A stretch of DNA of 30,460 nucleotides from an uncultured Odoribacter sp. (GTDB lineage Bacteria; Bacteroidota; Bacteroidia; Bacteroidales; Marinifilaceae). This document shows positions 16,763 through 24,641 of this stretch, one piece after another. Location: NCBI GenBank assembly GCA_905193145.1, contig CAJJNP010000017.1, positions 1-30,460 of the forward strand, written 5' to 3'. Each line of letters starts with the position of its first letter. The stretch's first letter is position 1. The notes under the pieces are model-generated. The model had not been told where the DNA came from. It did no database searches and saw only the letters and a program-made list of their open reading frames with translations. A program made the position numbers and the translations under genes.

Positions 16763-18319
16763 ATGAAACTAGCTAAGTATCTGCTACTTTTTCTCTGTTT
16801 TGTTCCCTTACTACTCTTTAGGGACTTCACACCAAACAATGAATTAAAGTATTTAAGCATAGCAGATGAAGCATTGCGCGATGGTCATTTCTTTGCATTT
16901 TGGAATCATGGAGCTCCTTATGCAGACAAACCACCCTTATATCTTTGGATTGTAATGCTAGGAAAATGGCTGTTCGGTACACACAATATGTTCTTTTTAG
17001 GACTATTTTCACTGATTCCGGCATTTATTACCATCCATATAATGGACAAATGGGTAACACCATTTCTTAATGGACGCTATCGTAACAGCATCATATTAAT
17101 GATGATAACTTCCGGACTCTTTGTTGGTTCGGCAATTGTGCTAAGAATGGATATGCTCATGTGTATGTTCATCGTATTGGCATTATATACCTTCTACAAA
17201 TGTTACACTGAAAAAGAAAATAAATACGACCCTATTCTATTGCCCATATATATTTTTCTGGCTGTTTTCACCAAAGGGCCAGTAGGCATTCTAGTACCTA
17301 TCATCAGTATTCCTGTATTTCTGTGGTGGCAAGGAAAAATTCGGACATTCGGACATTATTTAGGCTGGAAACAATGGGGTATTCTTTTAGGATTATGCTT
17401 TATATGGTTTGGCTGTGTATACATTGAGGGAGGAAAGCCCTATCTAAATAACCTGCTTTTCAATCAAACTGTCAATCGAGCTGTGGATGCTTTCCACCAT
17501 AAAGCCCCGTTTTGGTACTATCTGAAAACCATCTGGTATTCTTTAGCTCCTTGGATTCTCCTATATCTTACAGCCATTATCACAGGAATACGAAAAAAAC
17601 TGCTCAATAGCGACATAAAACGGTTTTTCTTGGTCATTATTACCACTACTTTTGTTGCTCTATCCATATTCAGCGGCAAATTGGATATTTATATGTTGCC
17701 AATATTTCCATTTATAGGCTATCTGGCAGCCCTAATGCTACCATCATTATCAGAACGTTGGCTAAGAATTATGGTTGCCATTCCGGCAACTATTCTTGCA
17801 TTGGCATTCCCCGGTTATTTTATAGCACTTTACACTATAGAATTTCCCTTTACCCCTACAATCCTCCACCCGCTATCAACTTTTGTACTGACAACAGGGT
17901 CTATCTGTGCATTATACTTTCTATACCGCAAGCAATTATTACCTGCAATTAATAGTATGGCCATAGGTCTTCTAATTACCGTTTTTGTCGGTTCATTTAC
18001 TATCCCTGCTTTAAATCCCATGATCGGCTTCAAAGCCATTACAACAAAAGCAGAAGCACTTGCACATGAAAGGAATATTGAAAAATACCATTATTTTCCT
18101 TTCAGAAGTGCCGAAAATATGGATGCCTATTTAGGTCAAAGTGTACATCCCCTTAACATCAATGAAATAAGAGAGCGTATAGGAAAAGAAAATTTTATTC
18201 TTTTTGTCCGCGATAAAGAGAGAAAACGGAATCCAGAACTCCATGACCTCACCGGAAATACAGAATCTTACCTCATTGGGGGCTATTGGATATTTGTATT
18301 TTCATCAAATCCTAAATAA
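16763..18319 (+). CDS. ArnT-like GT-C glycosyltransferase (PMT family)
   Basis: From the chosen ATG the protein has 518 residues, starting with a membrane helix (MKLAKYLLLFLCFVPLLLF); an in-frame GTG at 16724 would add 13 polar residues. It has about 12 helices and a C-terminal periplasmic domain. Relatives (ArnT, PMT) use a polyprenyl-phosphate sugar to glycosylate lipid A or other acceptors at the periplasmic face. The first loop has the family pattern (SIADEAL, then YADKPPLYLW at 53-62), but the usual Asp-Glu pair reads Asn25-Asn26-Glu27 and EKPP reads DKPP. Its stop codon directly abuts the start of the LAB_N gene, so the two are coupled. Sugar and acceptor unknown. Confidence 0.88.
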   Translation: MKLAKYLLLFLCFVPLLLFRDFTPNNELKYLSIADEALRDGHFFAFWNHGAPYADKPPLYLWIVMLGKWLFGTHNMFFLGLFSLIPAFITIHIMDKWVTPFLNGRYRNSIILMMITSGLFVGSAIVLRMDMLMCMFIVLALYTFYKCYTEKENKYDPILLPIYIFLAVFTKGPVGILVPIISIPVFLWWQGKIRTFGHYLGWKQWGILLGLCFIWFGCVYIEGGKPYLNNLLFNQTVNRAVDAFHHKAPFWYYLKTIWYSLAPWILLYLTAIITGIRKKLLNSDIKRFFLVIITTTFVALSIFSGKLDIYMLPIFPFIGYLAALMLPSLSERWLRIMVAIPATILALAFPGYFIALYTIEFPFTPTILHPLSTFVLTTGSICALYFLYRKQLLPAINSMAIGLLITVFVGSFTIPALNPMIGFKAITTKAEALAHERNIEKYHYFPFRSAENMDAYLGQSVHPLNINEIRERIGKENFILFVRDKERKRNPELHDLTGNTESYLIGGYWIFVFSSNPK

Positions 18320-18934
18320 ATGATATATATTATTGGTTTCCTTGCGCAAGTATGCTTTTCCGGACGTCTTTTATTCCAATGGATTATGTCCGAAAAGGCG
18401 AAACAAGTTGTTTCTCCGTCTATTTTTTGGCTGTTAAGTCTGCTTGGATCTTATCTGTTGTTTTTTTACGGTTGGCTACGTAGTGACTTTGCCATTATCC
18501 TTGGACAATTGATTTCATATTATATCTATATTTGGAATCTTGACATAAAAAACGAATGGAAGAAAATCCCTCGCCCCATACGTTATTTGCTAATTGCCAC
18601 TCCTTTCATGGCAATAGGCTATATGCTCAACGAACTCCAAGATTTTATCCGCGAATTCTTCCACAATGAAGACATTCCGCTTTGGTTATTGATTTGGGGA
18701 TCATTAGGACAGATTATATTTACGCTCCGTTTTATATACCAATGGATATATTCCAGAAAAAGACAAAAATCCTTGCTACCCTTGGGATTTTGGGTTATTA
18801 GCCTGACAGGCTCCTGCATCATTGTCAGCTATGCACTAGTAAGACATGATCCTGTCCTGATATTGGGACAATCTACCGGATTGATTGTCTACATACGTAA
18901 CATCTGGATAATGAAACACCCTAAAAAAGAATAA
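18320..18934 (+). CDS. Membrane protein with two LAB_N (LpxB N-terminal-like) domains
   Basis: This 204-residue protein consists of two copies of the small LAB_N membrane module. Copy one (about 1-75) has FLAQVCFSGRLLFQWIMSE and copy two (about 132-204) has SLGQIIFTLRFIYQWIYS, each ending in a GQ-containing helix (ILGQLISYYIY; ILGQSTGLIVY). LAB_N is named from the N-terminus of some lipid-A-disaccharide synthases, but the catalytic LpxB part is absent, so it should not be called LpxB. It starts on the base after the GT-C stop codon, so a role with that enzyme, perhaps translocating the polyprenyl-linked sugar, is inferred. Confidence 0.85.
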   Translation: MIYIIGFLAQVCFSGRLLFQWIMSEKAKQVVSPSIFWLLSLLGSYLLFFYGWLRSDFAIILGQLISYYIYIWNLDIKNEWKKIPRPIRYLLIATPFMAIGYMLNELQDFIREFFHNEDIPLWLLIWGSLGQIIFTLRFIYQWIYSRKRQKSLLPLGFWVISLTGSCIIVSYALVRHDPVLILGQSTGLIVYIRNIWIMKHPKKE

Positions 18935-18945
18935 TCCAGAACCGG

Positions 18946-19677
18946 CTATAGATTGTTATCACCTATTTGGTAATTAATATATCGTTTCTTCATCCAACGA
19001 TAAGCAAAACAGTCTTTGAACGGACCAATCAAGCGGTTAAACAAATGGTATTTAGATTTCCCGGCAACCCGAGGGAAATGACGAACAGGAACTTGAAATA
19101 CACGACCATTTTGCAATTGAATCAAAGCAGGCAAAAAGCGGTGCATTCCCGTAAAAAATGGAATACGCTTTGCATAATCCGTATGAAGTATTTTCAAAGG
19201 ACATCCGGTATCTTCTACTCCATCATGAGTCATCATACGACGAAAGCCATTTGCTATCCTTGAAGAAAGATTCTTTACAATACTATCTTTACGACCCGTA
19301 CGTATCCCCATGACCAGCTCATAGTCATCGGTATGCTGCAACAATAAATTAAAATCCTCAGGAGTTGTCTGCAAATCCGCATCTATATACCCAACCAAGT
19401 CGGAATAACAATAATCAATTCCGGCTTTCATGGCAGCACTCAAGCCACCATTACGCACACACTCAATAAAAAAGAAATCCGACTGTCTGGCACATATCTC
19501 CTTCATCATATTCCCACTGGCGTCAGTTGAACCATCATTCACAAAAAGCACACAAGTCTTTACTCGAGCTTGTTCTTTAAAATCTTTTAATACTGTTTCC
19601 AAACGGGACATATTTCCCTCTTCATTAAATACGGGAACAACAATGGTAAATTTGTAAGCTGCAGTCTTATTTTCCAT
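18946..19677 (-). CDS. GT2 glycosyltransferase, polyprenyl-phosphate sugar synthase type
   Basis: The 243-residue protein is a family 2 glycosyltransferase of the Dpm1/ArnC kind. It has the nucleotide-binding start IVVPVFNEEGN (12-22), FVNDGSTD, RNGGLSAAMKAGIDY and the metal-binding DADLQTTPED. It ends without the paired membrane helices of longer relatives, so it should be membrane-associated rather than integral. Such enzymes move a sugar from a nucleotide donor to undecaprenyl phosphate. It is convergent with the LAB_N and GT-C genes, 11 bp away, and would supply their lipid-linked sugar. Donor sugar cannot be predicted. Confidence 0.9.
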   Translation of the reverse strand: MENKTAAYKFTIVVPVFNEEGNMSRLETVLKDFKEQARVKTCVLFVNDGSTDASGNMMKEICARQSDFFFIECVRNGGLSAAMKAGIDYCYSDLVGYIDADLQTTPEDFNLLLQHTDDYELVMGIRTGRKDSIVKNLSSRIANGFRRMMTHDGVEDTGCPLKILHTDYAKRIPFFTGMHRFLPALIQLQNGRVFQVPVRHFPRVAGKSKYHLFNRLIGPFKDCFAYRWMKKRYINYQIGDNNL

Positions 19678-19833
19678 TCTACTATCAGATTTGATTTTCC
19701 GCAGAGATACTACCCCACGAAATTGGCGTGCAAGTTACAAAGAATTATGCAAATACAGCCTTATAATTCTCCACAAAAAAATATATCTGCTATTTTTTTA
19801 AGGCATTGTTCTAAAATATCGGACAAAATTCGT

Positions 19834-19841
19834 TAGCTTTG
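19834..19841 (+). promoter_or_regulatory. Candidate -7 promoter element for pyrH
   Basis: TAGCTTTG is a full TAnnTTTG match 58 nt before the pyrH start, in an AT-rich gap of 222 bp after the divergent GT2 gene. The -33 element is not recognisable. Confidence 0.45.
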
Positions 19842-19899
19842 TTCTACTTTTATAGCATTATAGCTATTTATATTTATACTATTAAAAGTCAATAAAACG

Positions 19900-20604
19900 A
19901 TGAGATACAAAAGAGTACTGCTAAAATTGAGTGGTGAATCGCTAATGGGCGAACAAAGATATGGTATTGATGTTAAGCGTGTTGAAAGCTATGCCCGCCA
20001 AATAAAAGAAATTGCAGACATGGGAGTACAAGTTGGTATTGTTATCGGTGGAGGTAATATCTTTAGGGGCTTAAGCGGCACAAACAAAGGATTTGATCGC
20101 GTCAAAGGCGATAGCATGGGTATGCTAGCAACAGTCATCAACAGTTTGGCACTAAGTTCTGCTTTGGATAATGAAAATTGTAAAAATAAAGTCTTGACAG
20201 CCATTCGTATGGAGCCCATCGGAGAATTTTATTCAAAAGCTAAAGCTGTTGAATATTTGGAGAATGGATATGTCACTATTTTCAGTGCAGGAACAGGAAA
20301 TCCCTATTTTACAACAGACACAGGCAGCAGTCTACGTGCAATTGAAATAGAAGCCGATGCAATGTTGAAAGGTACTCGTGTTGACGGCATCTATACAGCA
20401 GACCCTGAAAAGGATCCTCAAGCTGTAAAATTCGATGAAATCACATACGATGAGATTTATAACAAAGGACTAAAAGTCATGGATCTTACTGCCACGACCA
20501 TGTGTAAAGAAAATCATCTTCCCATTGTCGTATTTAATATGGACATTGAAGGCAACCTTAAAAAGGTGATGAATGGAGAAAAAATAGGAACAGTCGTTTA
20601 TTAA
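19900..20604 (+). CDS. pyrH: UMP kinase
   Basis: The 234-residue hexameric kinase of the amino-acid-kinase fold phosphorylates UMP to UDP. Visible landmarks are KRVLLKLSGESLMG at the N-terminus, VGIVIGGGNIFRG (nucleotide phosphate binding), TGNPYFTTDTGSSLRAIE and KGTRVDGIYTADPEKDP. The ending NLKKVMNGEKIGTVVY is complete. In many bacteria pyrH sits next to tsf and frr; here the glycosylation cassette separates it from tsf and it leads into dxs, 27 bp downstream. Confidence 0.97.
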   Translation: MRYKRVLLKLSGESLMGEQRYGIDVKRVESYARQIKEIADMGVQVGIVIGGGNIFRGLSGTNKGFDRVKGDSMGMLATVINSLALSSALDNENCKNKVLTAIRMEPIGEFYSKAKAVEYLENGYVTIFSAGTGNPYFTTDTGSSLRAIEIEADAMLKGTRVDGIYTADPEKDPQAVKFDEITYDEIYNKGLKVMDLTATTMCKENHLPIVVFNMDIEGNLKKVMNGEKIGTVVY

Positions 20605-20631
20605 AAATAGGAAGAGAGGTCTATTGCAACC

Positions 20632-22533
20632 ATGAGTATCCTCGATACTATAAATACACCTGACGATTTAAAGAAAGTGCCTGAAGAATCGCTGGAACAG
20701 CTATGTGGGGAAGTTCGCCAAAAAATCATTGATGATTGCGCAGAAAATCCCGGTCATCTTGGCTCCAGCTTAGGAACAGTGGAACTGACAGTGGCACTGC
20801 ATTACGTCTTTAATACACCTTACGACAATCTGGTTTGGGACGTAGGGCATCAGTCGTATGCCCATAAAATTCTGACCGGACGCAAAGAAGCCTTCAAAAA
20901 CAAACGACTTTATGGAGGCATCAGTGGTTTTCCTCGCCGTGAAGAGAGTGAATACGATTCATTCGGCACAGGACATTCCTCCACCTCCATTTCCGCAGCA
21001 TTAGGTATGGCTATCGCCTCCAAGCTAAATGGAGAAGACGAACGCCAAAACATAGCCATTATAGGAGATGGCTCTATGACAGGAGGCATGGCTTTTGAAG
21101 CATTAAACAATGCCGGTGTATATAATTCCAATCTTTTGGTTATCTTAAATGATAACAACATGGCCATTGATCCCAATGTCGGGGGATTAAATGAATACCT
21201 GCTCGACATCACAACCTCCAAGACCTATAATAAGGTTAAAAAGGATGTATGGAATGTATTGGGAAAACTCAATCGTATTAGTCCGGGCATGAGAAGTTTT
21301 ATCCAAAACATTGACAATAGCATCAAATCCATGCTTCTCAAGAGGAGTAATCTTTTCGAAGCGATGGGATTACGCTATTTCGGTCCGGTTGATGGACATG
21401 ATGTTGAACATTTGGTTAAAGTATTGGAAGATTTAAAGCACATCAAAGGACCTAAAGTTCTACATTGTATTACAGTCAAAGGAAAAGGCTTTAAGGAGGC
21501 TGAAACACACCAAACCATCTGGCATGCTCCCGGCAAATTCAACAAAGAGACGGGAGAACGCATCAAAGAATCAACCTCAGATGCCCCAATCAAATTTCAA
21601 GATGTATTTGGGCATACAATTTTGGAACTTGCTAAAAGCAATCCCAAAATCATCGGCATCACTCCTGCAATGCCTACCGGTTGTTCATTAAATATCATGA
21701 TGCACGAAATGCCGGACAGATGTTTTGATGTAGGGATTGCCGAGCAACATGCCGTGACTTTTTCTGCCGGATTAGCCACTCAGGGATTTATTCCATTCTG
21801 TAATATCTACTCGTCATTCATGCAACGGGCATACGACCAGGTCATTCATGATGTAGCACTGCAAAAGCTAAACGTTGTATTCTGTCTGGACAGAGGAGGC
21901 TTGGTCGGTTCCGATGGAGCCACACACCATGGAGCTTACGACTTGGCATATTTTAGATGTATACCCAATATGATTATTGCAGCTCCACTAAATGAAGAGG
22001 AATTACGCAACATGATGTATACTGCCCAATTGTCTAATCAAGGTCCGTTTTCAATCCGCTATCCTAGAGGACGCGGTTCTATGCTTAATTGGCACACACC
22101 GTTTAAGCAATTGGAAATAGGGAAAGGCTATTGTCTGACTGCTGGACAAGAAATAGCAATCATTTCAATCGGTGCTATTGGCATGGAAGCACAAAAAGCC
22201 ATTAAAATGGTTCCTGAAATTTCTGTGGCACATTATGATATGAGATTTTTAAAACCCATTGACGAAGATTTATTACATGAAGTGTGTCGCCATTTTTCAA
22301 AAATCATTACATTGGAAGACGGAACTCTGAATGGAGGTTTAGGAAGTGCTGTTTCAGAATTTATGGTTGCCCACCATTATCATGCACATTTAGTTACCTT
22401 GGGAATACCAGACAAATTTATAGAACATGGAACCCAACAACAACTATATGCTGAATGCGGCTTTGATGCGGCAAATATTGCCAAACAAATAAACCTCTTG
22501 AAAGAGGAAATTAAAGCAGAAACATCCTTATGA
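20632..22533 (+). CDS. dxs: 1-deoxy-D-xylulose-5-phosphate synthase
   Basis: The 633-residue thiamine-diphosphate enzyme condenses pyruvate and glyceraldehyde-3-phosphate, the entry step of the MEP isoprenoid pathway. The ThDP/Mg motif GDGSMTGGMAFEALNNAG starts near residue 146, the transketolase-like pyrimidine domain contains the catalytic Glu in GIAEQHAVTFSAG near 370, and DRGGLVGSDGATHHG follows. Length is normal for Dxs. The last codons overlap the start of the Crp-family gene by 4 bp (ATGA), so the two are translationally coupled. The isoprenoid product ultimately feeds undecaprenyl phosphate, the carrier used by the neighbouring glycosylation cassette. Confidence 0.98.
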   Translation: MSILDTINTPDDLKKVPEESLEQLCGEVRQKIIDDCAENPGHLGSSLGTVELTVALHYVFNTPYDNLVWDVGHQSYAHKILTGRKEAFKNKRLYGGISGFPRREESEYDSFGTGHSSTSISAALGMAIASKLNGEDERQNIAIIGDGSMTGGMAFEALNNAGVYNSNLLVILNDNNMAIDPNVGGLNEYLLDITTSKTYNKVKKDVWNVLGKLNRISPGMRSFIQNIDNSIKSMLLKRSNLFEAMGLRYFGPVDGHDVEHLVKVLEDLKHIKGPKVLHCITVKGKGFKEAETHQTIWHAPGKFNKETGERIKESTSDAPIKFQDVFGHTILELAKSNPKIIGITPAMPTGCSLNIMMHEMPDRCFDVGIAEQHAVTFSAGLATQGFIPFCNIYSSFMQRAYDQVIHDVALQKLNVVFCLDRGGLVGSDGATHHGAYDLAYFRCIPNMIIAAPLNEEELRNMMYTAQLSNQGPFSIRYPRGRGSMLNWHTPFKQLEIGKGYCLTAGQEIAIISIGAIGMEAQKAIKMVPEISVAHYDMRFLKPIDEDLLHEVCRHFSKIITLEDGTLNGGLGSAVSEFMVAHHYHAHLVTLGIPDKFIEHGTQQQLYAECGFDAANIAKQINLLKEEIKAETSL

Positions 22534-23231
22534 ATGCCAATATAACATTACCCACTCCAGAAGCCTGTTGCAAAAAACTACAACAGTCCTTTTCTACTTT
22601 GACAGACACGGAAATTCAGAGTCTTATAAATTCAGACTCTATCCGTTTCCATAAAAAAGGCGAACATATCTACGAAGAAGGCAATCGAATCAAGGGATGT
22701 TATTTTGTATATTGCGGTATCGTTAAAATCTACCAGACAGGACATGAAGGCAAGGAACAGATTATCAAATTCGATCAAGAAGGAGATATTTTCGGTTTCC
22801 GATCTGTAATCCGACACGAACCAGCCTGCAGTTCCATTGAAGCCATTTCCGACACAGTGTTATGCTATATTCCGGATACAGCATTACACCATTTGATAAA
22901 AAGCAACCCCGGTTTTGCGTATGATATGGTTCAAATAGCTTGTAAAGAATTAGGAGATTCCAACAGATACATCCGTGATATTGCCCAGAAATCGGTAAGA
23001 GAACGGCTTGCAGAAATACTGCTCCTTCTGGCTGGTGATTTTGGAATGGAAGATGATGGCACATTAAAACTCAATATCACTCGAGAAGATTTAAGCAACT
23101 TTGTCGGTACAGCAACAGAAACAGTCATACGCTTGCTATCTGATTACAAAGCAGAAGGGTTAGTTGATTCAAAAGGAAGAAAAATCAAATTATTGAATAC
23201 AGAAAAACTGAAAACGATTGCAGGTTTGTGA
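22530..23231 (+). CDS. Crp/Fnr-family transcriptional regulator
   Basis: The 233-residue regulator has an N-terminal cyclic-nucleotide-binding beta-roll (about 30-120: GEHIYEEGNRIKGCYFVYCGIVKIY, GDIFGFRSVI), a long dimer helix (about 125-160) and a C-terminal winged helix (about 165-225), whose recognition helix lies in VGTATETVIRLLSDYKAEGLV. No Fnr-type N-terminal cysteine cluster is present, so oxygen sensing by an iron-sulfur cluster is unlikely. The effector is unknown. The ATG overlaps the dxs stop codon, which ties its production to an isoprenoid enzyme. The targets cannot be read from this sequence. Confidence 0.93.
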   Translation: MNANITLPTPEACCKKLQQSFSTLTDTEIQSLINSDSIRFHKKGEHIYEEGNRIKGCYFVYCGIVKIYQTGHEGKEQIIKFDQEGDIFGFRSVIRHEPACSSIEAISDTVLCYIPDTALHHLIKSNPGFAYDMVQIACKELGDSNRYIRDIAQKSVRERLAEILLLLAGDFGMEDDGTLKLNITREDLSNFVGTATETVIRLLSDYKAEGLVDSKGRKIKLLNTEKLKTIAGL

Positions 23232-23288
23232 TTTTTTCGTACATTGAGGGCACAAAAAACTAACAAAAACCTCAAAACCGATACGAAT

Positions 23289-24488
23289 ATGTTACAAATC
23301 TCCGACAAAGGGAAAATGGTTCCAGCCTCTCCCATACGCAAGTTGGTTCCTTATGCCAACCGGGCAAAAGAAAGAGGCATACGGGTCTTTCACTTAAATA
23401 TTGGTCAACCGGATATTGCAACACCAGAGATTGCCTTGGAAGTAGTAAGACGTTTACAAATGTCTGTCATTGAATATACTGATTCTGCCGGCAACCATAC
23501 ATTACGTTCCAAATTGGCCAGTTACTACCAAAAGCTAGGAATTTCGATCGATGAAGACAATATTCTAATTACCACAGGAGGCTCTGAAGCCATTCTTTTT
23601 GCTTTTATGAGCACGCTGAACGAAGGAGATGAAATCATCATTCCAGAGCCTTTTTATGCCAACTATGCAGCATTTGCCATTATGGTTGGTGCTAAAATAA
23701 AAACCGTAACTGCCACCATCGAAAATAATTTTGCCTTACCACCTATCAGCGAATTTGAAAAACAGATAACTCCCAAAACCAAAGGAGTTGTCATTATCAA
23801 TCCCAACAACCCGACAGGCTACCTCTATTCCCAAGCGGAATTAGAAGCATTGGGTAAAATGATTAAAAAACATAATCTATACCTATATTCAGACGAAGTT
23901 TACAGACGATATTGCTACGACGGATTAAAACATTTTTCCGTAATGAACCTGAAAGGAATCGAGGAAAATACAATTCTATTCGATTCGATGTCAAAAAGAT
24001 ACAGCGAATGCGGAATACGCGTCGGAGCCATTATCAGTCGTAATAAAGAAATATTAAATACTTCTCTCAAATTTGGAATGGCCCGTCTGTGTCCCCCTGC
24101 CTTGGGACAAATTGCAGCAGAAGCTTCATTGGAAACCTCAGATGAATACTTCCACAATGTGTATGAAGAGTATATCCGTAGAAGAGATTTTATGGTCAAA
24201 GCCTTAAATAAAATGCCCGGTGTCGTATGCCCCACACCGCAGGGAGCTTTCTATTCCATAGTCAAGCTTCCGGTTGACGACTCCGAAAAATTTGCCCGCT
24301 GGCTATTGGAAGAATTTGATTACAATCGCCAAACAGTCATGCTGGCTCCGGCTAACGGATTCTATCACACTCCCGGCCTCGGAAAAAATGAAGTCAGAAT
24401 AGCTTATGTTCTTAAAATTAGTGATCTACAAAAAGCCATGGAAGTACTGGCTGTTGCATTGAAAACATATCCAGGCAGAACAGAATAA
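23289..24488 (+). CDS. PLP-dependent aminotransferase, class I/II
   Basis: The chosen ATG yields 399 residues beginning MLQISDKGKMVPASPIRKL; an upstream TTG at 23244 would add 15 charged residues without support. It is a fold-type I aminotransferase related to aspartate aminotransferases. The PLP Schiff-base lysine is Lys236 in SMSKRYSECGIRVG, with the conserved NPNNPTGYLYS and YSDEVYRRYCYDG segments and the substrate-carboxylate Arg in NEVRIAYVL. The amino acid substrate is not certain; an aspartate/prephenate-type specificity is typical of this branch. It lies 57 bp after the Crp-like gene and is probably the last gene of the pyrH-dxs transcript. Confidence 0.9.
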   Translation: MLQISDKGKMVPASPIRKLVPYANRAKERGIRVFHLNIGQPDIATPEIALEVVRRLQMSVIEYTDSAGNHTLRSKLASYYQKLGISIDEDNILITTGGSEAILFAFMSTLNEGDEIIIPEPFYANYAAFAIMVGAKIKTVTATIENNFALPPISEFEKQITPKTKGVVIINPNNPTGYLYSQAELEALGKMIKKHNLYLYSDEVYRRYCYDGLKHFSVMNLKGIEENTILFDSMSKRYSECGIRVGAIISRNKEILNTSLKFGMARLCPPALGQIAAEASLETSDEYFHNVYEEYIRRRDFMVKALNKMPGVVCPTPQGAFYSIVKLPVDDSEKFARWLLEEFDYNRQTVMLAPANGFYHTPGLGKNEVRIAYVLKISDLQKAMEVLAVALKTYPGRTE

Positions 24489-24505
24489 TGGGAGAATCAT
24501 TATTT

Positions 24506-24556
24506 AAAGCCTAAAAGCAGCAATCTTTTCTCAGGAATTGACAGCTTTTAGGCTTT
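24506..24556 (+). terminator. Long-loop hairpin after the aminotransferase gene
   Basis: AAAGCCTAAAAGC (24506-24518) pairs perfectly over 13 bp with GCTTTTAGGCTTT (24544-24556). The 25-nt loop has a small CAAT/ATTG inner pairing (24521-24524 with 24537-24540). The tract after it (AGTTTCTC) is only weakly T-rich, so it may be a terminator or a stabilising 3' hairpin. Confidence 0.55.
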
Positions 24557-24558
24557 AG

Positions 24559-24590
24559 TTTCTCGGCTTGTCGCTTTTTTATTATCTTTG
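24559..24590 (+). promoter_or_regulatory. Candidate promoter of the acyltransferase-gltX operon
   Basis: TATCTTTG (24583-24590) fully matches the -7 consensus; TTTC at 24559-24562 lies 20 nt upstream as an imperfect -33. The start codon of the acyltransferase follows 51 nt later. Confidence 0.5.
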
Positions 24591-24641
24591 TACCCGAAAA
24601 AGAGTGGATTTTCCATTCAGTATCTAATTTAAAATATTACT

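Noticed and set aside
18320..18934. Calling the LAB_N protein lipid-A-disaccharide synthase (lpxB)
   Set aside because: Only the small membrane N-terminal module is present, twice; the glycosyltransferase part of LpxB is absent.
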